A DNA stretch of 64,000 nt, taken from assembly GCA_035710515.1 (NCBI GenBank), contig DASTDE010000001.1, forward strand, positions 620,001-684,000, written 5' to 3'. Each line of letters opens with the position of its first letter. Positions within the stretch are counted from its first letter, which is position 1. The notes beneath the pieces are model-generated. The model searched no databases, was not told the origin of the DNA, and saw nothing but the letters and a program-made list of their open reading frames with translations. Made by a program: the position numbers and the translations under genes. The DNA is from Candidatus Rubrimentiphilum sp. GTDB lineage: Bacteria > Vulcanimicrobiota > Vulcanimicrobiia > Vulcanimicrobiales > Vulcanimicrobiaceae. This document shows, one piece after another, positions 1 to 9,598 of this stretch.

Positions 1-1
1 A

Positions 2-121
2 ATCGCGATGGGCGCGCGGCTGGCGCAAGCGCGCAGGCCGGTCTGCGAACCGTGTTTCGAACGGATGCTGGCGACCAACGATCGCTCGTTACTCTGTTTC
101 TCGTGTAGCAGGCTCGGCTAA
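2..121 (+). CDS. C-terminal end of a zinc-ribbon protein (partial)
   Basis: The window opens inside a gene. The last 39 codons end at TAA 119-121 and contain two Cys pairs, VCEPC and CFSC, spaced like a zinc ribbon. An ATG lies at codon 3, but the true start is probably upstream of the window. Function is unknown; a small zinc-binding or DNA/RNA-associated protein is likely. It converges on another Cys-rich small gene ending at 128. Confidence 0.5.
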   Translation: MAMGARLAQARRPVCEPCFERMLATNDRSLLCFSCSRLG

Positions 122-127
122 AAGAAG

Positions 128-268
128 CTAACCCCCGGGGCTTTCAACGCCCCCTTCGAGCGCGGCGCACTCTACGCCGTCCCGCTCGCAATCCTTGCAG
201 TGGCGGCCGTGGTGACTGCTCATCGGATGGCCGCACGCCGGACACTCGGTAATGTGTATCTCTTCCAT
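128..268 (-). CDS. small Cys/His-rich zinc-ribbon protein
   Basis: A 46-residue protein beginning MEEIHITECPACGH. It carries CPACGH followed by HHGRHCKDC and a last Cys in DGVEC, a plausible one-site zinc ribbon. The frame stays open upstream to 415, but that part is basic, low in motif content and overlaps the signal peptide of the gene at 348, so I prefer the ATG at 268. No function can be assigned. Its size and composition fit small zinc-finger proteins found near regulatory or nucleic-acid-binding genes. Confidence 0.5.
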   Translation of the reverse strand: MEEIHITECPACGHPMSSHHGRHCKDCERDGVECAALEGGVESPGG

Positions 269-347
269 TTCAATCGGTTCTCCGCGGTTTGGCAAATAGG
301 CCTTTCCTCGACGACGCCTAACCCCACGGTAGCCGCGGAGGTGCTCT

Positions 348-3300
348 ATGGTTCGAGCGTTCTTTGCCGTTGTGTTGCTGGGTGCGCTGGTCGCTGCCGC
401 GCCCGCTTCGCTCACGCCTGTTGCGCCAAGGTCCGAAGCGGGCAGCGGTGCGGAGACCGGCGTTTACGCGCCACCGCTCGCGGGGCCGCGCGCGAAGATC
501 AGCGGCACCGTCCAGAGCGATACCGCCGGGCCAACGGGTTTTTACGTAGTCACTTTCGACTCGCAAGGCAATCAGAAGTATTTCCATAGCACTACCGACG
601 CGCGCGGAAAATATCGCTTTGCTATTCCGGCCGGCGTGGCCGCATTTATGGTGTTCCGTCATTTTGACGCGCAGGGACATCCGGATGAAGGTGCACGCTG
701 TATCGTTTCGGGCGATCCGGCGCAACGCGTGGCCGGTACGCGCGAGTTGTTGCGCGCTAGTTCACATACGCCGGCGATAACCGGCGGCAACTCAGTTTTC
801 GAACGCAGTCAACCACTGACACTGCAGACGCGCGGCGTGGACGGTTCTGCCGCGAGCGTTCTGGTAGACGGATCGGCGCAAAACGTCGATACGCTGGCCG
901 CGTCGGACCGCAGCATCGTCGCGCAGGTGCACCCCGGCACTCCGCTCGGACGTCACGAACTCAGCGTGCAGTCCGGCTCGAAGCGCAGCGAGGCGGTTCC
1001 GGCAGATTTCATCGATGCGACTTTAACAGCTGGAGGTTCGCACGAAACCGGAGGCATTCAAACCGCCGTGCTCACGGTAACCGGCCTTCCGCCGGGCGAT
1101 CGCGCGATCGCGGATTTCGAAGTAAGCGGCAGCGCGGAACTTGCGCGGGGTGGATCGCAAACCAGCGTTCCGGTAGTCGGCGATCGCGCCAGCGTGGATG
1201 TGCGCGGCACGCGCGCGGGGCCGGCATTGATCCGCTGGCACTTGCAAGTGGACATTCCACCGTATTGGGGGCAGCAGGTCGCAGAGTCGACGCCCGTTCC
1301 TACGGCAACGCCGTATCCGTATTACACGACTTCGCGTCCTTCGCCGACGCCGACACATAAGATGACGGCGACGCCCACGCCGAAGCCGCCGAACAATAAC
1401 GATCACACGACGTCGCGCGAGTACACGCCGCCGCCCTACGGCCGCCGTACGCCCGGGCCCAAGACCACGACGCAGCCAACGCCAACGCCGCCGCCGCCGA
1501 CTCCAACCGCATACCCGACGCCGAGCGGCAGTCCATCGCCCACCCCAACGCCGTGCAACTACGAGATCGCGGACGGCGCGTTCGAACCGACGCAAGGCGT
1601 GTGGCAAGACGATCCGTTCTTTCCGAATATGCCCGGCAAACAGCTCACGCGACTGCACGACCTGGATCCGACGCCGCACTTTCTGGCGGAACTCGACATG
1701 ATCGAGGGACGCGACACCGTGCTTTGGGGCGTCAACCATTACATGGATCAGGGAAGCCGCGTCGATATCAACAGCCGCCACGCGATTACGTTCGTGATCA
1801 TGACGAACTGCACGCAAACCAAAGCCGTGCGCATCGCGTTCACCGTCTCGCAACGCGGCCAAAAGAAACTCATCATGAATTCGCAGGTGTTCAACGTGCC
1901 GCTCGAAGGGCCACGCAATGCCGACGGTACGATGAAGCGCTTCGTCTTGAACTTACCGCTGAGGACCGGCATACCGGCCGTGCCGTTCACGCTGGACGAA
2001 GGCGGTTACGACATTACAGGCACGCTCGTAACGATGCAGGGTGAAGACACAGGGCTGAGCGTGATAGTGACCGGTGATACGGTGGTCACGCATCCGCCGA
2101 CGCTGCACTTCGTGCCGATGATTCTCTTCTACGGCTCTACGCCGCCGCCGCCGCAACCAGGTGCACCGATTATCGGTATCACGCAAGCGCTGCGCGCGGA
2201 AAGCGCGAGCATGATTCCCGACTACTATCCCATCGCGCCGTTCAGTCTCCCGACCGTGCGCGAACGTTCCTGGTTCGTTTCATGGGAGGCCATCAAGAAC
2301 AACGACTTCTGGGACGCCACCAAATTCTTGACGGGTTACGTCCTGTCGGGGTTCGATCAAGATCAAGCCGACATCTTCGCCAATCTCGCGGTGGTCGAGC
2401 GATTCACCACCAGCATTTCCAATTTCCAGGGATTCGCGGCTTACATCAACGGTGCGAACCGCATGGTGATCGTGATGGGACAGATCAATTACGATACCGT
2501 GATGGGCAGCTCATCGATTGCAAGTTTCAACTTGGGGAACAAGGCCGTGCTGATGCGCGCGGGTGTGAACGCCGACACGGTCGCGCACGAAGTGGCGCAC
2601 ACGATCCCGCCGCCGAACTGGAATCCGGATCCGACCTGCGAGCTTCCCTATCACAATAAGGGAACGACGGGCGTGGTACCGGATCCGTACGGCTCCGGTA
2701 CGACCGCGAACGGCTACGCTGCGGGCGAGCGTCTTCGACTGAACGGCGTGCGCAAGCGCGTTTTCACCGATGGAACGATACACTTAATGGGCGGCTCCGT
2801 CATCGTTCCGACCAAGCGCGTGTACGCATACACGACGCAGTGCACGTACTGGCACTTAAAAGATGGAATGCTTACGCCACCCGATCCGCCGGTCTTCTTG
2901 GTGCGCGGTGTTCTGGCGCGGCGGGGTTCGACATACGCCGCGCTGCTCGGCCCGACGTACTCGCTCATGGGCGCGGCGGATCTGAAGTCCGACGCACGCG
3001 GCAGCTGGCACATTGCGCTGCTCGATGCGGGCGGCAAAACGCTGGGCACGTACGGTTTCACGCCGGTGTGGAACGACGAAAACGGCAAGCCGCGCCAAGC
3101 GATTCCCTTTGCATATCGCGTCCCGCAGTTGCCGGGCACAGCCGCAATTGTGTTGGAAGGCGAGCGACGGCGGTTAACGCTGCGTATGAGCCCAAGCCCG
3201 CCGGTCGTGCGTATTCTCGCGCCCACCGGTTCCGTGCGCGTCGGTGTGAACGGCGCGGTCAACGTGCGGTGGCAAGCGAGTGTGCAAACGGGGTACCGCC

Positions 3301-3482
3301 CGGTGAGCAGCGTCTTTGTATCGGACGACGGCGGCAAAACGTACGACGCGCAGGTCATCGAGAGTAGCGGCGACCATGCGACCGTATACGTCGATCCGCA
3401 CAAGCGCCGGCATCGCATTCAAGTGATCGTCAGCGACTACTCGCGCAGCAGCATCTCGTCGGTCGATTTCAAGACGCCATGA
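348..3482 (+). CDS. large secreted protein with HExxH zincin-type motif
   Basis: 1044 residues. The ATG at 348 has GGAGG at 337-341. Residues 1-20 are a signal peptide (FFAVVLLGALVAAAPA). An early carboxypeptidase-regulatory-like or Ig-like region (about 45-330) leads into a long Pro/Thr/Ser-rich linker (about 330-410) typical of exported multi-domain proteins. The catalytic-looking part contains HEVAH with H747, E748 and H751, the zinc site of gluzincin/metzincin peptidases; a downstream third ligand is not obvious. The C-terminal 100 residues form a beta-sandwich-like domain. Likely an extracellular or cell-surface metallopeptidase. The substrate is unknown and the family was not identified. 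Confidence 0.72.
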   Translation: MVRAFFAVVLLGALVAAAPASLTPVAPRSEAGSGAETGVYAPPLAGPRAKISGTVQSDTAGPTGFYVVTFDSQGNQKYFHSTTDARGKYRFAIPAGVAAFMVFRHFDAQGHPDEGARCIVSGDPAQRVAGTRELLRASSHTPAITGGNSVFERSQPLTLQTRGVDGSAASVLVDGSAQNVDTLAASDRSIVAQVHPGTPLGRHELSVQSGSKRSEAVPADFIDATLTAGGSHETGGIQTAVLTVTGLPPGDRAIADFEVSGSAELARGGSQTSVPVVGDRASVDVRGTRAGPALIRWHLQVDIPPYWGQQVAESTPVPTATPYPYYTTSRPSPTPTHKMTATPTPKPPNNNDHTTSREYTPPPYGRRTPGPKTTTQPTPTPPPPTPTAYPTPSGSPSPTPTPCNYEIADGAFEPTQGVWQDDPFFPNMPGKQLTRLHDLDPTPHFLAELDMIEGRDTVLWGVNHYMDQGSRVDINSRHAITFVIMTNCTQTKAVRIAFTVSQRGQKKLIMNSQVFNVPLEGPRNADGTMKRFVLNLPLRTGIPAVPFTLDEGGYDITGTLVTMQGEDTGLSVIVTGDTVVTHPPTLHFVPMILFYGSTPPPPQPGAPIIGITQALRAESASMIPDYYPIAPFSLPTVRERSWFVSWEAIKNNDFWDATKFLTGYVLSGFDQDQADIFANLAVVERFTTSISNFQGFAAYINGANRMVIVMGQINYDTVMGSSSIASFNLGNKAVLMRAGVNADTVAHEVAHTIPPPNWNPDPTCELPYHNKGTTGVVPDPYGSGTTANGYAAGERLRLNGVRKRVFTDGTIHLMGGSVIVPTKRVYAYTTQCTYWHLKDGMLTPPDPPVFLVRGVLARRGSTYAALLGPTYSLMGAADLKSDARGSWHIALLDAGGKTLGTYGFTPVWNDENGKPRQAIPFAYRVPQLPGTAAIVLEGERRRLTLRMSPSPPVVRILAPTGSVRVGVNGAVNVRWQASVQTGYRPVSSVFVSDDGGKTYDAQVIESSGDHATVYVDPHKRRHRIQVIVSDYSRSSISSVDFKTP

Positions 3483-3528
3483 CGGTGCTGTTGGGCGGTC
3501 TTTCCCCACGGCCGGAGAAGCCGCAAGA

Positions 3529-5088
3529 ATGAACCGTTGCATTGCGATAACGCTCATATTTGCATTTTTGCTCGGCCCATGTGCATCGAGCGCCTGGGCA
3601 TCCGGCTTACCGCCTGCCGCGTTTTCCGCGGTGACTATACCGCCGCAACGCATCAATCACGCGGTCGCAGCTCTCGATACGATTGCACGCAACATGCAGC
3701 GCAAGACCGGCGTCCCCGGAATGAGCATCGCCGTCGTGCACAACGACAAAGTGGTTTACCTAAAAGGATTCGGCGTGCGAAAAGCCGGCACGAACGAGCG
3801 CGTTGACGCCGACACCGTCTTTGAACTTGCATCCGTTTCAAAACCGGTGGGCGCCGCGGTGATCGCCGGAGCCGTAGGCCGCGGCGTCGTCAAATGGACG
3901 GACCCGTTACGAAAATATCTGCCCGGTTTTGCGCTCGCCGATCCATATGTTTCGCGCACCATTACGATCGCCGACATGTATGCACACCGGAGCGGGCTGC
4001 CCGACCACGCGGGCGATCTGCTTGAAGATCTTGGCTACAAGCGCGCGGCCGTCATTAAACGCCTGGCGTTCGAGCCGCTCGATCCGTTTCGGATCACGTA
4101 TCATTACACGAATTTCGGTCTAACCGCCGCGGCGCAAGCGGTCGCAAACGCGGCCCACACGAGTTGGGAAGACCTGTCGCGCGACACGCTCTATCGCCCG
4201 CTCGGCATGAACTCCACCAGCTCGCGGTTCGCTGATTATTGGAACGCAAAGAACAAGGCAATTCTTCATGTGCGTATCGGCAATACATGGGTGGCAAAGT
4301 ACACGCGTGACGCGGACGCGCAATCGCCCGCCGGCGGCGTGAGTTCCAGCGCGCGCGACATGGCACAATGGATGCGCTTTGAGCTGGCTAACGGCAAATA
4401 CAACGGAAAGCAGGTCGTGAGTGAAGCGGCATTGCTCGTGACGCGCAATCCGAACCTCATGCTTGCGCCGTTGAGCTCGCCGGTTAGCCGCGCGACCTTC
4501 TACGGCTTGGGAATTAACGTCGGTTACGATCCGGCCGGCAGACTTCGCCTGACGCATTCGGGGGCATTTTCCAACGGCGGGGCGACCACCGTCTTCATGT
4601 TACCGTCTGAAAACTTGGGGATCGTCGTCTTGACGAACGGCGCGCCGATCGGCGTGCCGGAAGCTATCGCGGCGAGTTTCCTCGATCTGGCGGAGTTCGG
4701 CAAACCTGAGCGGGACTGGCTGGCCGCATACGCTCAGCGCTTTGCAGCGCTGTCTGAAAATCCGAGCCCGCTCGCTCATAAGAAACCGCCGGCAAATCCG
4801 GCGCCGGCGCGGGCAAACGCCGCGTACGCCGGGACGTATAACAGCCGCTTTTATGGCCCCGTGACGATCGCCGCGCAAAGCGGGCAGCTTGTCATGTTGA
4901 TTGGTCCGAGGCGCGAAAGCTTTCCACTTACGCACTGGGACGGCGATACGTTCTCCTATATGCCGTCCGGCGAAAACGCGAACGGGATCGCCGGCATTAC
5001 ATTCGCATTTCCAGCCGGCGCGACGCACGCGAAGAGAATGACGATCGATTACTTGAACGAGAACGGCCTAGGCACGTTCACCCGATAA
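3529..5088 (+). CDS. serine hydrolase, beta-lactamase (class C / EstB) family
   Basis: 519 residues with an N-terminal signal peptide (cleavage near WASG). The three active-site motifs of the beta-lactamase fold are visible: SVSK with nucleophile S102 and K105, YTN with Y193 and N195, and HSG at 343-345 in place of KTG. This pattern is common in class C-like esterases, D-aminopeptidases and penicillin-binding-protein homologues. A beta-rich C-terminal extension (about 430-519, around AYAGTYNSRFYGP) resembles the lipocalin-like domain of many such hydrolases. A periplasmic or secreted hydrolase. Substrate cannot be told from sequence; antibiotic resistance should not be assumed. Confidence 0.88.
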   Translation: MNRCIAITLIFAFLLGPCASSAWASGLPPAAFSAVTIPPQRINHAVAALDTIARNMQRKTGVPGMSIAVVHNDKVVYLKGFGVRKAGTNERVDADTVFELASVSKPVGAAVIAGAVGRGVVKWTDPLRKYLPGFALADPYVSRTITIADMYAHRSGLPDHAGDLLEDLGYKRAAVIKRLAFEPLDPFRITYHYTNFGLTAAAQAVANAAHTSWEDLSRDTLYRPLGMNSTSSRFADYWNAKNKAILHVRIGNTWVAKYTRDADAQSPAGGVSSSARDMAQWMRFELANGKYNGKQVVSEAALLVTRNPNLMLAPLSSPVSRATFYGLGINVGYDPAGRLRLTHSGAFSNGGATTVFMLPSENLGIVVLTNGAPIGVPEAIAASFLDLAEFGKPERDWLAAYAQRFAALSENPSPLAHKKPPANPAPARANAAYAGTYNSRFYGPVTIAAQSGQLVMLIGPRRESFPLTHWDGDTFSYMPSGENANGIAGITFAFPAGATHAKRMTIDYLNENGLGTFTR

Positions 5089-5095
5089 CCGGTCG

Positions 5096-5551
5096 CTACA
5101 TGTGGAAGCGGTAGGTGTAACTAAAATCTTGGTCTTTGCCGTAACCATCGGGCGTGTGTATGAAACGGAAGTGCTTGAGCGTATACCCGGAAGGGCAGTC
5201 CCCGCTGCTATCGTTTCTAAACCCGTCGCTAAGCGAAAACGCGTTGTTCACATCGACGCAGTACCAGTCGTCCTCGTAGGTGCTGCCGCTCCAATTGATG
5301 CCGTCAGACGCTTGCGCATACACGTTGAAGCCGACACCATAGGTTTGGAAACTGCCCACGTACCGGCACGCGCCGCTTTCAATTTTCCACCAGCCTTGTG
5401 AAGAAAACGAGCCGACGGCAACCCAAATCGGCGCACTCGTATCGTTGCACGCCGTCAGCAGGACGTGCTGGCTTGAGGTTTGCGCGCTCGCCGAAGTCGA
5501 GACTAGCAACGGCAAAACCAGCGCTAAGCATACAGCAGACGCGCGAGTCAT
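5096..5551 (-). CDS. secreted DUF1036-like protein
   Basis: 151 residues, signal peptide to about ASAQ23. The mature part has the pattern of DUF1036 proteins: an early CNDTS..IWVAVG strand, GWWKIESGACRYVG, then NVYAQASDG and a late Cys-containing YCVDVNNAF. Four or more cysteines could form disulfides in the periplasm. DUF1036 has no settled biochemical role. It faces the preceding serine hydrolase gene tail to tail with 7 bases between. Confidence 0.7.
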   Translation of the reverse strand: MTRASAVCLALVLPLLVSTSASAQTSSQHVLLTACNDTSAPIWVAVGSFSSQGWWKIESGACRYVGSFQTYGVGFNVYAQASDGINWSGSTYEDDWYCVDVNNAFSLSDGFRNDSSGDCPSGYTLKHFRFIHTPDGYGKDQDFSYTYRFHM

Positions 5552-5631
5552 AAACGTATCTTACGACCTTCGCGGACGAACGTCAAAATGGGAGTCCAGG
5601 GCCGGGTGACGTGGCGTGGAATGGTCGCCAA

Positions 5632-6132
5632 ATGAACTCGAATATTTCGCGTAAGGTACTGCTCGGCGGCGTCGCATCTATTGGTTTGGCCACGGCGACC
5701 GAATTCGCCGGAAGGGCGGCGCAGAGCGCAGTCGTCGGTGCATGGAAACTTGAAAGCTTTAACGAGCGTGTCGCAGATGGTTCGTTTAAACCTCGCTTTG
5801 GGCCTAATCCGGTTGGTTACCTGATCTACACTGCCAGCGGTCGCGTGTCGGCCACGCTTTCCGGTATACACCGCCAGGCGCTCACGTCAGGCGATACATC
5901 AGCTGCGGCGGCGCACTGCAATGAGTCCGTGCATGATTTCTTGGCGTACGCCGGCACCTACGAGATTAAAGGGTCGACCGTTTTTCATACGATCGAAACC
6001 AGCGTGTTCACGAACCTTGTCGGCGTGACGCTGAAGCGCGGCTTTCAACTCAGCGGCGACAAACTCGTTATCCGCACGCTGCCCCCATACGTTTGGGGCA
6101 CTCAAAGTATGCTTGTCTGGCGCCGGAGCTGA
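5632..6132 (+). CDS. secreted lipocalin-like domain protein
   Basis: 166 residues from ATG 5632. A GTG 21 bases upstream (5611) is in frame and cannot be excluded, as neither has a clear Shine-Dalgarno sequence. NSNISRKVLLGGVASIGLATATEFAGRA is Tat- or Sec-like. The mature part opens with VVGAWKLESFNERVADGS and contains PVGYLIYTASGRVSATLSG and YAGTYEIKGSTVFHTIE, the signature of the lipocalin-like domain in small exported bacterial proteins. These form eight-stranded barrels of unknown ligand. It converges on the CHAT gene at 6138. Confidence 0.7.
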   Translation: MNSNISRKVLLGGVASIGLATATEFAGRAAQSAVVGAWKLESFNERVADGSFKPRFGPNPVGYLIYTASGRVSATLSGIHRQALTSGDTSAAAAHCNESVHDFLAYAGTYEIKGSTVFHTIETSVFTNLVGVTLKRGFQLSGDKLVIRTLPPYVWGTQSMLVWRRS

Positions 6133-6137
6133 TCTCG

Positions 6138-8960
6138 TTAATTGGCGTCGCCGTAAAGAACGCTCGGAGCCCAGTAATACGGCTGGCTCATTGCGGGGCT
6201 GGCAATCATATGTTTTTTTGCCTCTTGAAGCGCTTTAGCCGCGGATTCGCCCCCGTGAAGATTGGCAAAAAAATACGGCACCATCATCGGAGCTGCGGCA
6301 TCGGTAACCGGCCATAACGTGACCCCGACCGAATGCGCGCCGGCGTAGAGAAAGGCGCGAGTGAGCGCGGAAATGCCGTCGCCCGACGGACGCTCTCCGG
6401 AAGCCGAATAAGCTCCTGTCCAGCATGCGGAAAGCAGCACGGCGCGAGCATTTAAATGAAGCGTCGATATCTTTGAAGCCGTGATCCACCCATCGATCTC
6501 CGGGTGCGCCAGCACGATCGCCGGCTCGACGCCATTGCTTGGAAGCGCGCCGTGCGTCGAAAAAAGGATGGCGCCATAGCGCTGGAGCGCGCCGGATCGA
6601 TCGAGCGAGATCAGCGTCTGCCAGGACGCGTTGTTTCCGGTCTTGACCGTCGCGCCGGACGGCACGTGAAACGCTTGCGCGGAGAGAGTCGCTTCGCGCA
6701 GCGAGTTAGGCAACGGTTCCAGGTTTTGCAGATCGACCGACTTCAACGCGTTTTCCACGGCGGCGTTCCGTTTAACGCCCTTGCCGAACGCGGGCTGCGC
6801 GAACGCCAAGAACGGGTGTGCGCTAGCCGCGGCGGGAAGAGCGCGCGCGACCTGCAGAAGCTGCGGCGAGCCGCTGTACGATATCGGCCACGTACAGATT
6901 AAATAGCCCGCCGAACAATGCGGCTCGGGTTTGCCGGTAACGAGTGCTTCCCACGCCACGTTGTAAAGCGGACCGGACGGCACAATGATCAGCGAGCGGG
7001 TTGAAGGCGGAATAACGACGTCGCTAAAGAGCTTCCGGTAGAGGAGCGTGCTCCACGCCTTAAACGAGGCCTGATCGCGATCCGCGATCGAGTCAACGAA
7101 TGCGTGACGTATCATGCGCTCGACATCCGGTTCGCCGCCGGTTCCGGCGCGCGGAATAACGGTAACCTTGTAAGCGTCTTTGGCGATCGTCCAGACCGCG
7201 ATGGTATGTGGCAGCCAAGCATAGACGAGCATCGTTTCACCGCGATGCAGGACGTTGTTGCGAAGCGTTGCGATGTCAACCGGCGGTGAATGAAAGATCT
7301 GATAGTAGCGCCTATCGGAGCCGGTGCCGGAGGCGAGCCGCGCCGCGATTGCTTCGGACTGCCGCTGAAGCGCGACGATCTGCGGCCATAGATTGGCGGC
7401 TTCGTCTGATTTCGCCGCTCCCGCGATCTGTAGCGCGGCATAGCGATCTGCGTCCCGGTCGAGCTGCCGCTGTATGCGGATGTCGGCCAGCATGTTGGGG
7501 GATGCGCCGACTACGAGCCGGTCGAGCTGTGCCTTGCGCATGAGATCGAGGGTGCTGCGAGCGATCCGGGATTGAAGGACGTCAAAGGCGCGCCAGTCGT
7601 AACGGGCGGCGTTTCCGGTCTTGTACAGCTGCAGCAAGTACTCGATGTAGTCGTCGTAGACGCGCACTTTGTCTTCAAGAAATGCCTCGCGGTGATTCAG
7701 CGTCAATCGCCCGCGCAACGTTTCGATGGTTGCGATCGCGTTCTCGTACTCGGCCACCGCGTGCGGTGCGTCGCTCAATGCCGCATAGGCGCGAGCGATA
7801 TTATAAGCGCCTTTCCACCGGGCATTCGGAGACGGAGCTTCGTTGATTCCGTAGCTTACGTTTTCCAATACTTGAAGCATGTGCGGGCGGGCGGCCGGAT
7901 CGCCGGCAGTCGCGCGCGCGTCGGCAAGTGCTTTCAGGCTGGCGACTTCCCAGCCGAGATCCGCGGCGGCCAGACCCGGGTGCTCGAGCAGATCGTTGGA
8001 TTCGGAAAGGTCTTTCGCGGCTTCTTTGTCATCGCCAAGATCGAGCTCCGCCTGACCGCGCGTAAATAGAGCTGCCGCCAGCGCGGTGGTGTGACCCCAA
8101 AGTGGATCCTCAAGCAGCTCCGCCGTGAAACGGTCCGGAACAATATGCGTCCTGCCGGGTTGCGTGCACGCGTCGATAATGCCGGCGAAGCGCGCTGTGG
8201 CGGATTGCGGTTTGCGGTAGAGCCCGACGGCTACGGTTGCTTGAGCCTGCGCCTCCCGTAAGGCACTCCCTCGTCTTTCGCCCGACGGATCTTCGCGCGA
8301 GGCTTGCGTAAAATACGCCGATGCGAGCTCCGCTGCAAAACCGGCGACCGGATCGCCGCCGCCGGCGCTTCGCGACGCCTTCGCCAAATCGCGCTTGGCC
8401 GCCGCGTCGTCACCGAGGCTGGTCTCCACGCTCGCGCGCGTGAGTTCGACGAGCGCCAAAACCGCATGGGGCGAGGAGAACGTGTCGCAGTGATTCTGTA
8501 ACGGCCGGCGGGCGTCGCGCGCGGCGGCTTCGGCCAATCTCAGTGCATCGAGCGCCTCCTCGTAATTGCCCAGAGCCGACGCGGCGCGCGCCTGAACGAT
8601 GTAATCGCCGACGAGCGAACGCGTGTAATGCAGGCGTTCGTGCAGTAGGATCGCGCTCTTGACCTCATCACTTGCAATCGAATAATCGCCGAGTTGAAAA
8701 TCCGCGGCTGCGGTTGCGTAGTTGAGCCAAGCCAGCAAACTCGGTGCGCCCTTGTGGTTTCGTGCGTCCGAAAACGAGTCTTCCCAGGCGATTGTGGCGC
8801 GAACGAACTCGCCGGTTTCAAACGCATGAAACCCGTCCGCGTAATTTTGCAACGCACTTGCCGTGGTGCGTTCGGCCGGTGGAGCGTTCGTTGCGCTGAC
8901 GAAGAGCAGCGCGCTGAGCGCGAGAGTCGAAAGGCCTAGGTTTTTGAAGGCGCCGGGCAT
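6138..8960 (-). CDS. TPR-CHAT caspase-like peptidase
   Basis: 940 residues. A signal-like hydrophobic N-terminus (about 8-26) is followed by a long helical tetratricopeptide-type array (about 30-560) and a C-terminal CHAT domain (about 600-935). The caspase-fold dyad is present: H803 in ILFSTHGA and C846 in VLLSACWTG. Conserved CHAT features such as LIIVPSGPLYNVAWEAL and the late LWPVTDAA and PYYWAPSVLYG are visible. CHAT proteins cleave partner proteins in bacterial signalling and anti-phage systems. It is the last gene of a three-gene operon (10418 to 6138) whose coding regions overlap by 14 and 25 bases, divergent from a CHASE2 membrane protein. Likely exported, which would place the protease in the periplasm. 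Confidence 0.9.
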   Translation of the reverse strand: MPGAFKNLGLSTLALSALLFVSATNAPPAERTTASALQNYADGFHAFETGEFVRATIAWEDSFSDARNHKGAPSLLAWLNYATAAADFQLGDYSIASDEVKSAILLHERLHYTRSLVGDYIVQARAASALGNYEEALDALRLAEAAARDARRPLQNHCDTFSSPHAVLALVELTRASVETSLGDDAAAKRDLAKASRSAGGGDPVAGFAAELASAYFTQASREDPSGERRGSALREAQAQATVAVGLYRKPQSATARFAGIIDACTQPGRTHIVPDRFTAELLEDPLWGHTTALAAALFTRGQAELDLGDDKEAAKDLSESNDLLEHPGLAAADLGWEVASLKALADARATAGDPAARPHMLQVLENVSYGINEAPSPNARWKGAYNIARAYAALSDAPHAVAEYENAIATIETLRGRLTLNHREAFLEDKVRVYDDYIEYLLQLYKTGNAARYDWRAFDVLQSRIARSTLDLMRKAQLDRLVVGASPNMLADIRIQRQLDRDADRYAALQIAGAAKSDEAANLWPQIVALQRQSEAIAARLASGTGSDRRYYQIFHSPPVDIATLRNNVLHRGETMLVYAWLPHTIAVWTIAKDAYKVTVIPRAGTGGEPDVERMIRHAFVDSIADRDQASFKAWSTLLYRKLFSDVVIPPSTRSLIIVPSGPLYNVAWEALVTGKPEPHCSAGYLICTWPISYSGSPQLLQVARALPAAASAHPFLAFAQPAFGKGVKRNAAVENALKSVDLQNLEPLPNSLREATLSAQAFHVPSGATVKTGNNASWQTLISLDRSGALQRYGAILFSTHGALPSNGVEPAIVLAHPEIDGWITASKISTLHLNARAVLLSACWTGAYSASGERPSGDGISALTRAFLYAGAHSVGVTLWPVTDAAAPMMVPYFFANLHGGESAAKALQEAKKHMIASPAMSQPYYWAPSVLYGDAN

Positions 8961-9598
8961 GCCGGTTTTTCAAGCCCGATCTCGCAGAGCCGCGGCCAAA
9001 AATGCGCGCGAACCCTGGCCGCGTATGCCTGCCGCTGCGCATCGTCAACCTTGAGCTGATCGATCCGCAGCGTGTGCCCGTCCTGGATCATTTTTTCAAA
9101 GTCGTAGTTCACCTCAAACGAACAGCCGTGTATTCCGGTCGGACACTTTATGTCGACGGGACGGCTGCCGCTTTGGCGGCGGCCCCGGCCGGCGTTCTTG
9201 GCGTGGTTGTAAAAGTCGCGCGCTTCCTGGATCACGGTGGTAGCGCGTTGCTGCCACACGTCCTGATGCATGGAGTTGTTCTCAACGTCCGAAGCGATTC
9301 GCTCGAGCAATCCGTTGACTGAGGCGCGCAGGTCGTTGTAATCGTCATCGAGAGACTGGACCACATCCTTGTCCGGAACACGCTTGTGAGCAGTCGCCAG
9401 CACCTGTTGGGTCGGCGCTTGTAATTCGTAGATGTCGCCGAGGAATGGAACGTCGGGTGTTGCAGCGCCGTGCGCGGGAGTGGGGAGTAGCAATGCTACG
9501 ATAAATGCGATGAATAAAGACAATACTGGACGAGCAGTGATAGGAATCACCTCCAAGCGATCGATCGATTCGGTCTTACGAACATCACCCCTTTGCAA
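8936..9598 (-). CDS. exported helical protein of the CHAT operon
   Basis: 220 residues with a hydrophobic segment at about 24-41 (VLSLFIAFIVALLLPTPAHG) that looks like a signal peptide with a long n-region. The mature part is mostly helical and has a GTGIHGCSF-like region (CPTGIHGCSFEVNYDF) with paired cysteines. No family recognised. It overlaps the CHAT gene downstream by 25 bases and the upstream gene by 14, so it is translationally linked to both and probably a partner or substrate of the peptidase. An internal GTG at 9550 is an alternative start but leaves little n-region. Confidence 0.6.
   Translation of the reverse strand: MQRGDVRKTESIDRLEVIPITARPVLSLFIAFIVALLLPTPAHGAATPDVPFLGDIYELQAPTQQVLATAHKRVPDKDVVQSLDDDYNDLRASVNGLLERIASDVENNSMHQDVWQQRATTVIQEARDFYNHAKNAGRGRRQSGSRPVDIKCPTGIHGCSFEVNYDFEKMIQDGHTLRIDQLKVDDAQRQAYAARVRAHFWPRLCEIGLEKPACPAPSKT

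Noticed and set aside
1023-1862. 279-codon minus-strand frame over the protease linker
   Set aside because: It is the complement of the Pro/Thr repeats and reads as Arg-rich low-complexity sequence.
3529-5088. Class C beta-lactamase acting as a resistance gene
   Set aside because: Only the fold and the S102-K105/Y193/HSG motifs are supported; HSG in place of KTG and the long C-terminal extension fit an esterase or peptidase better.
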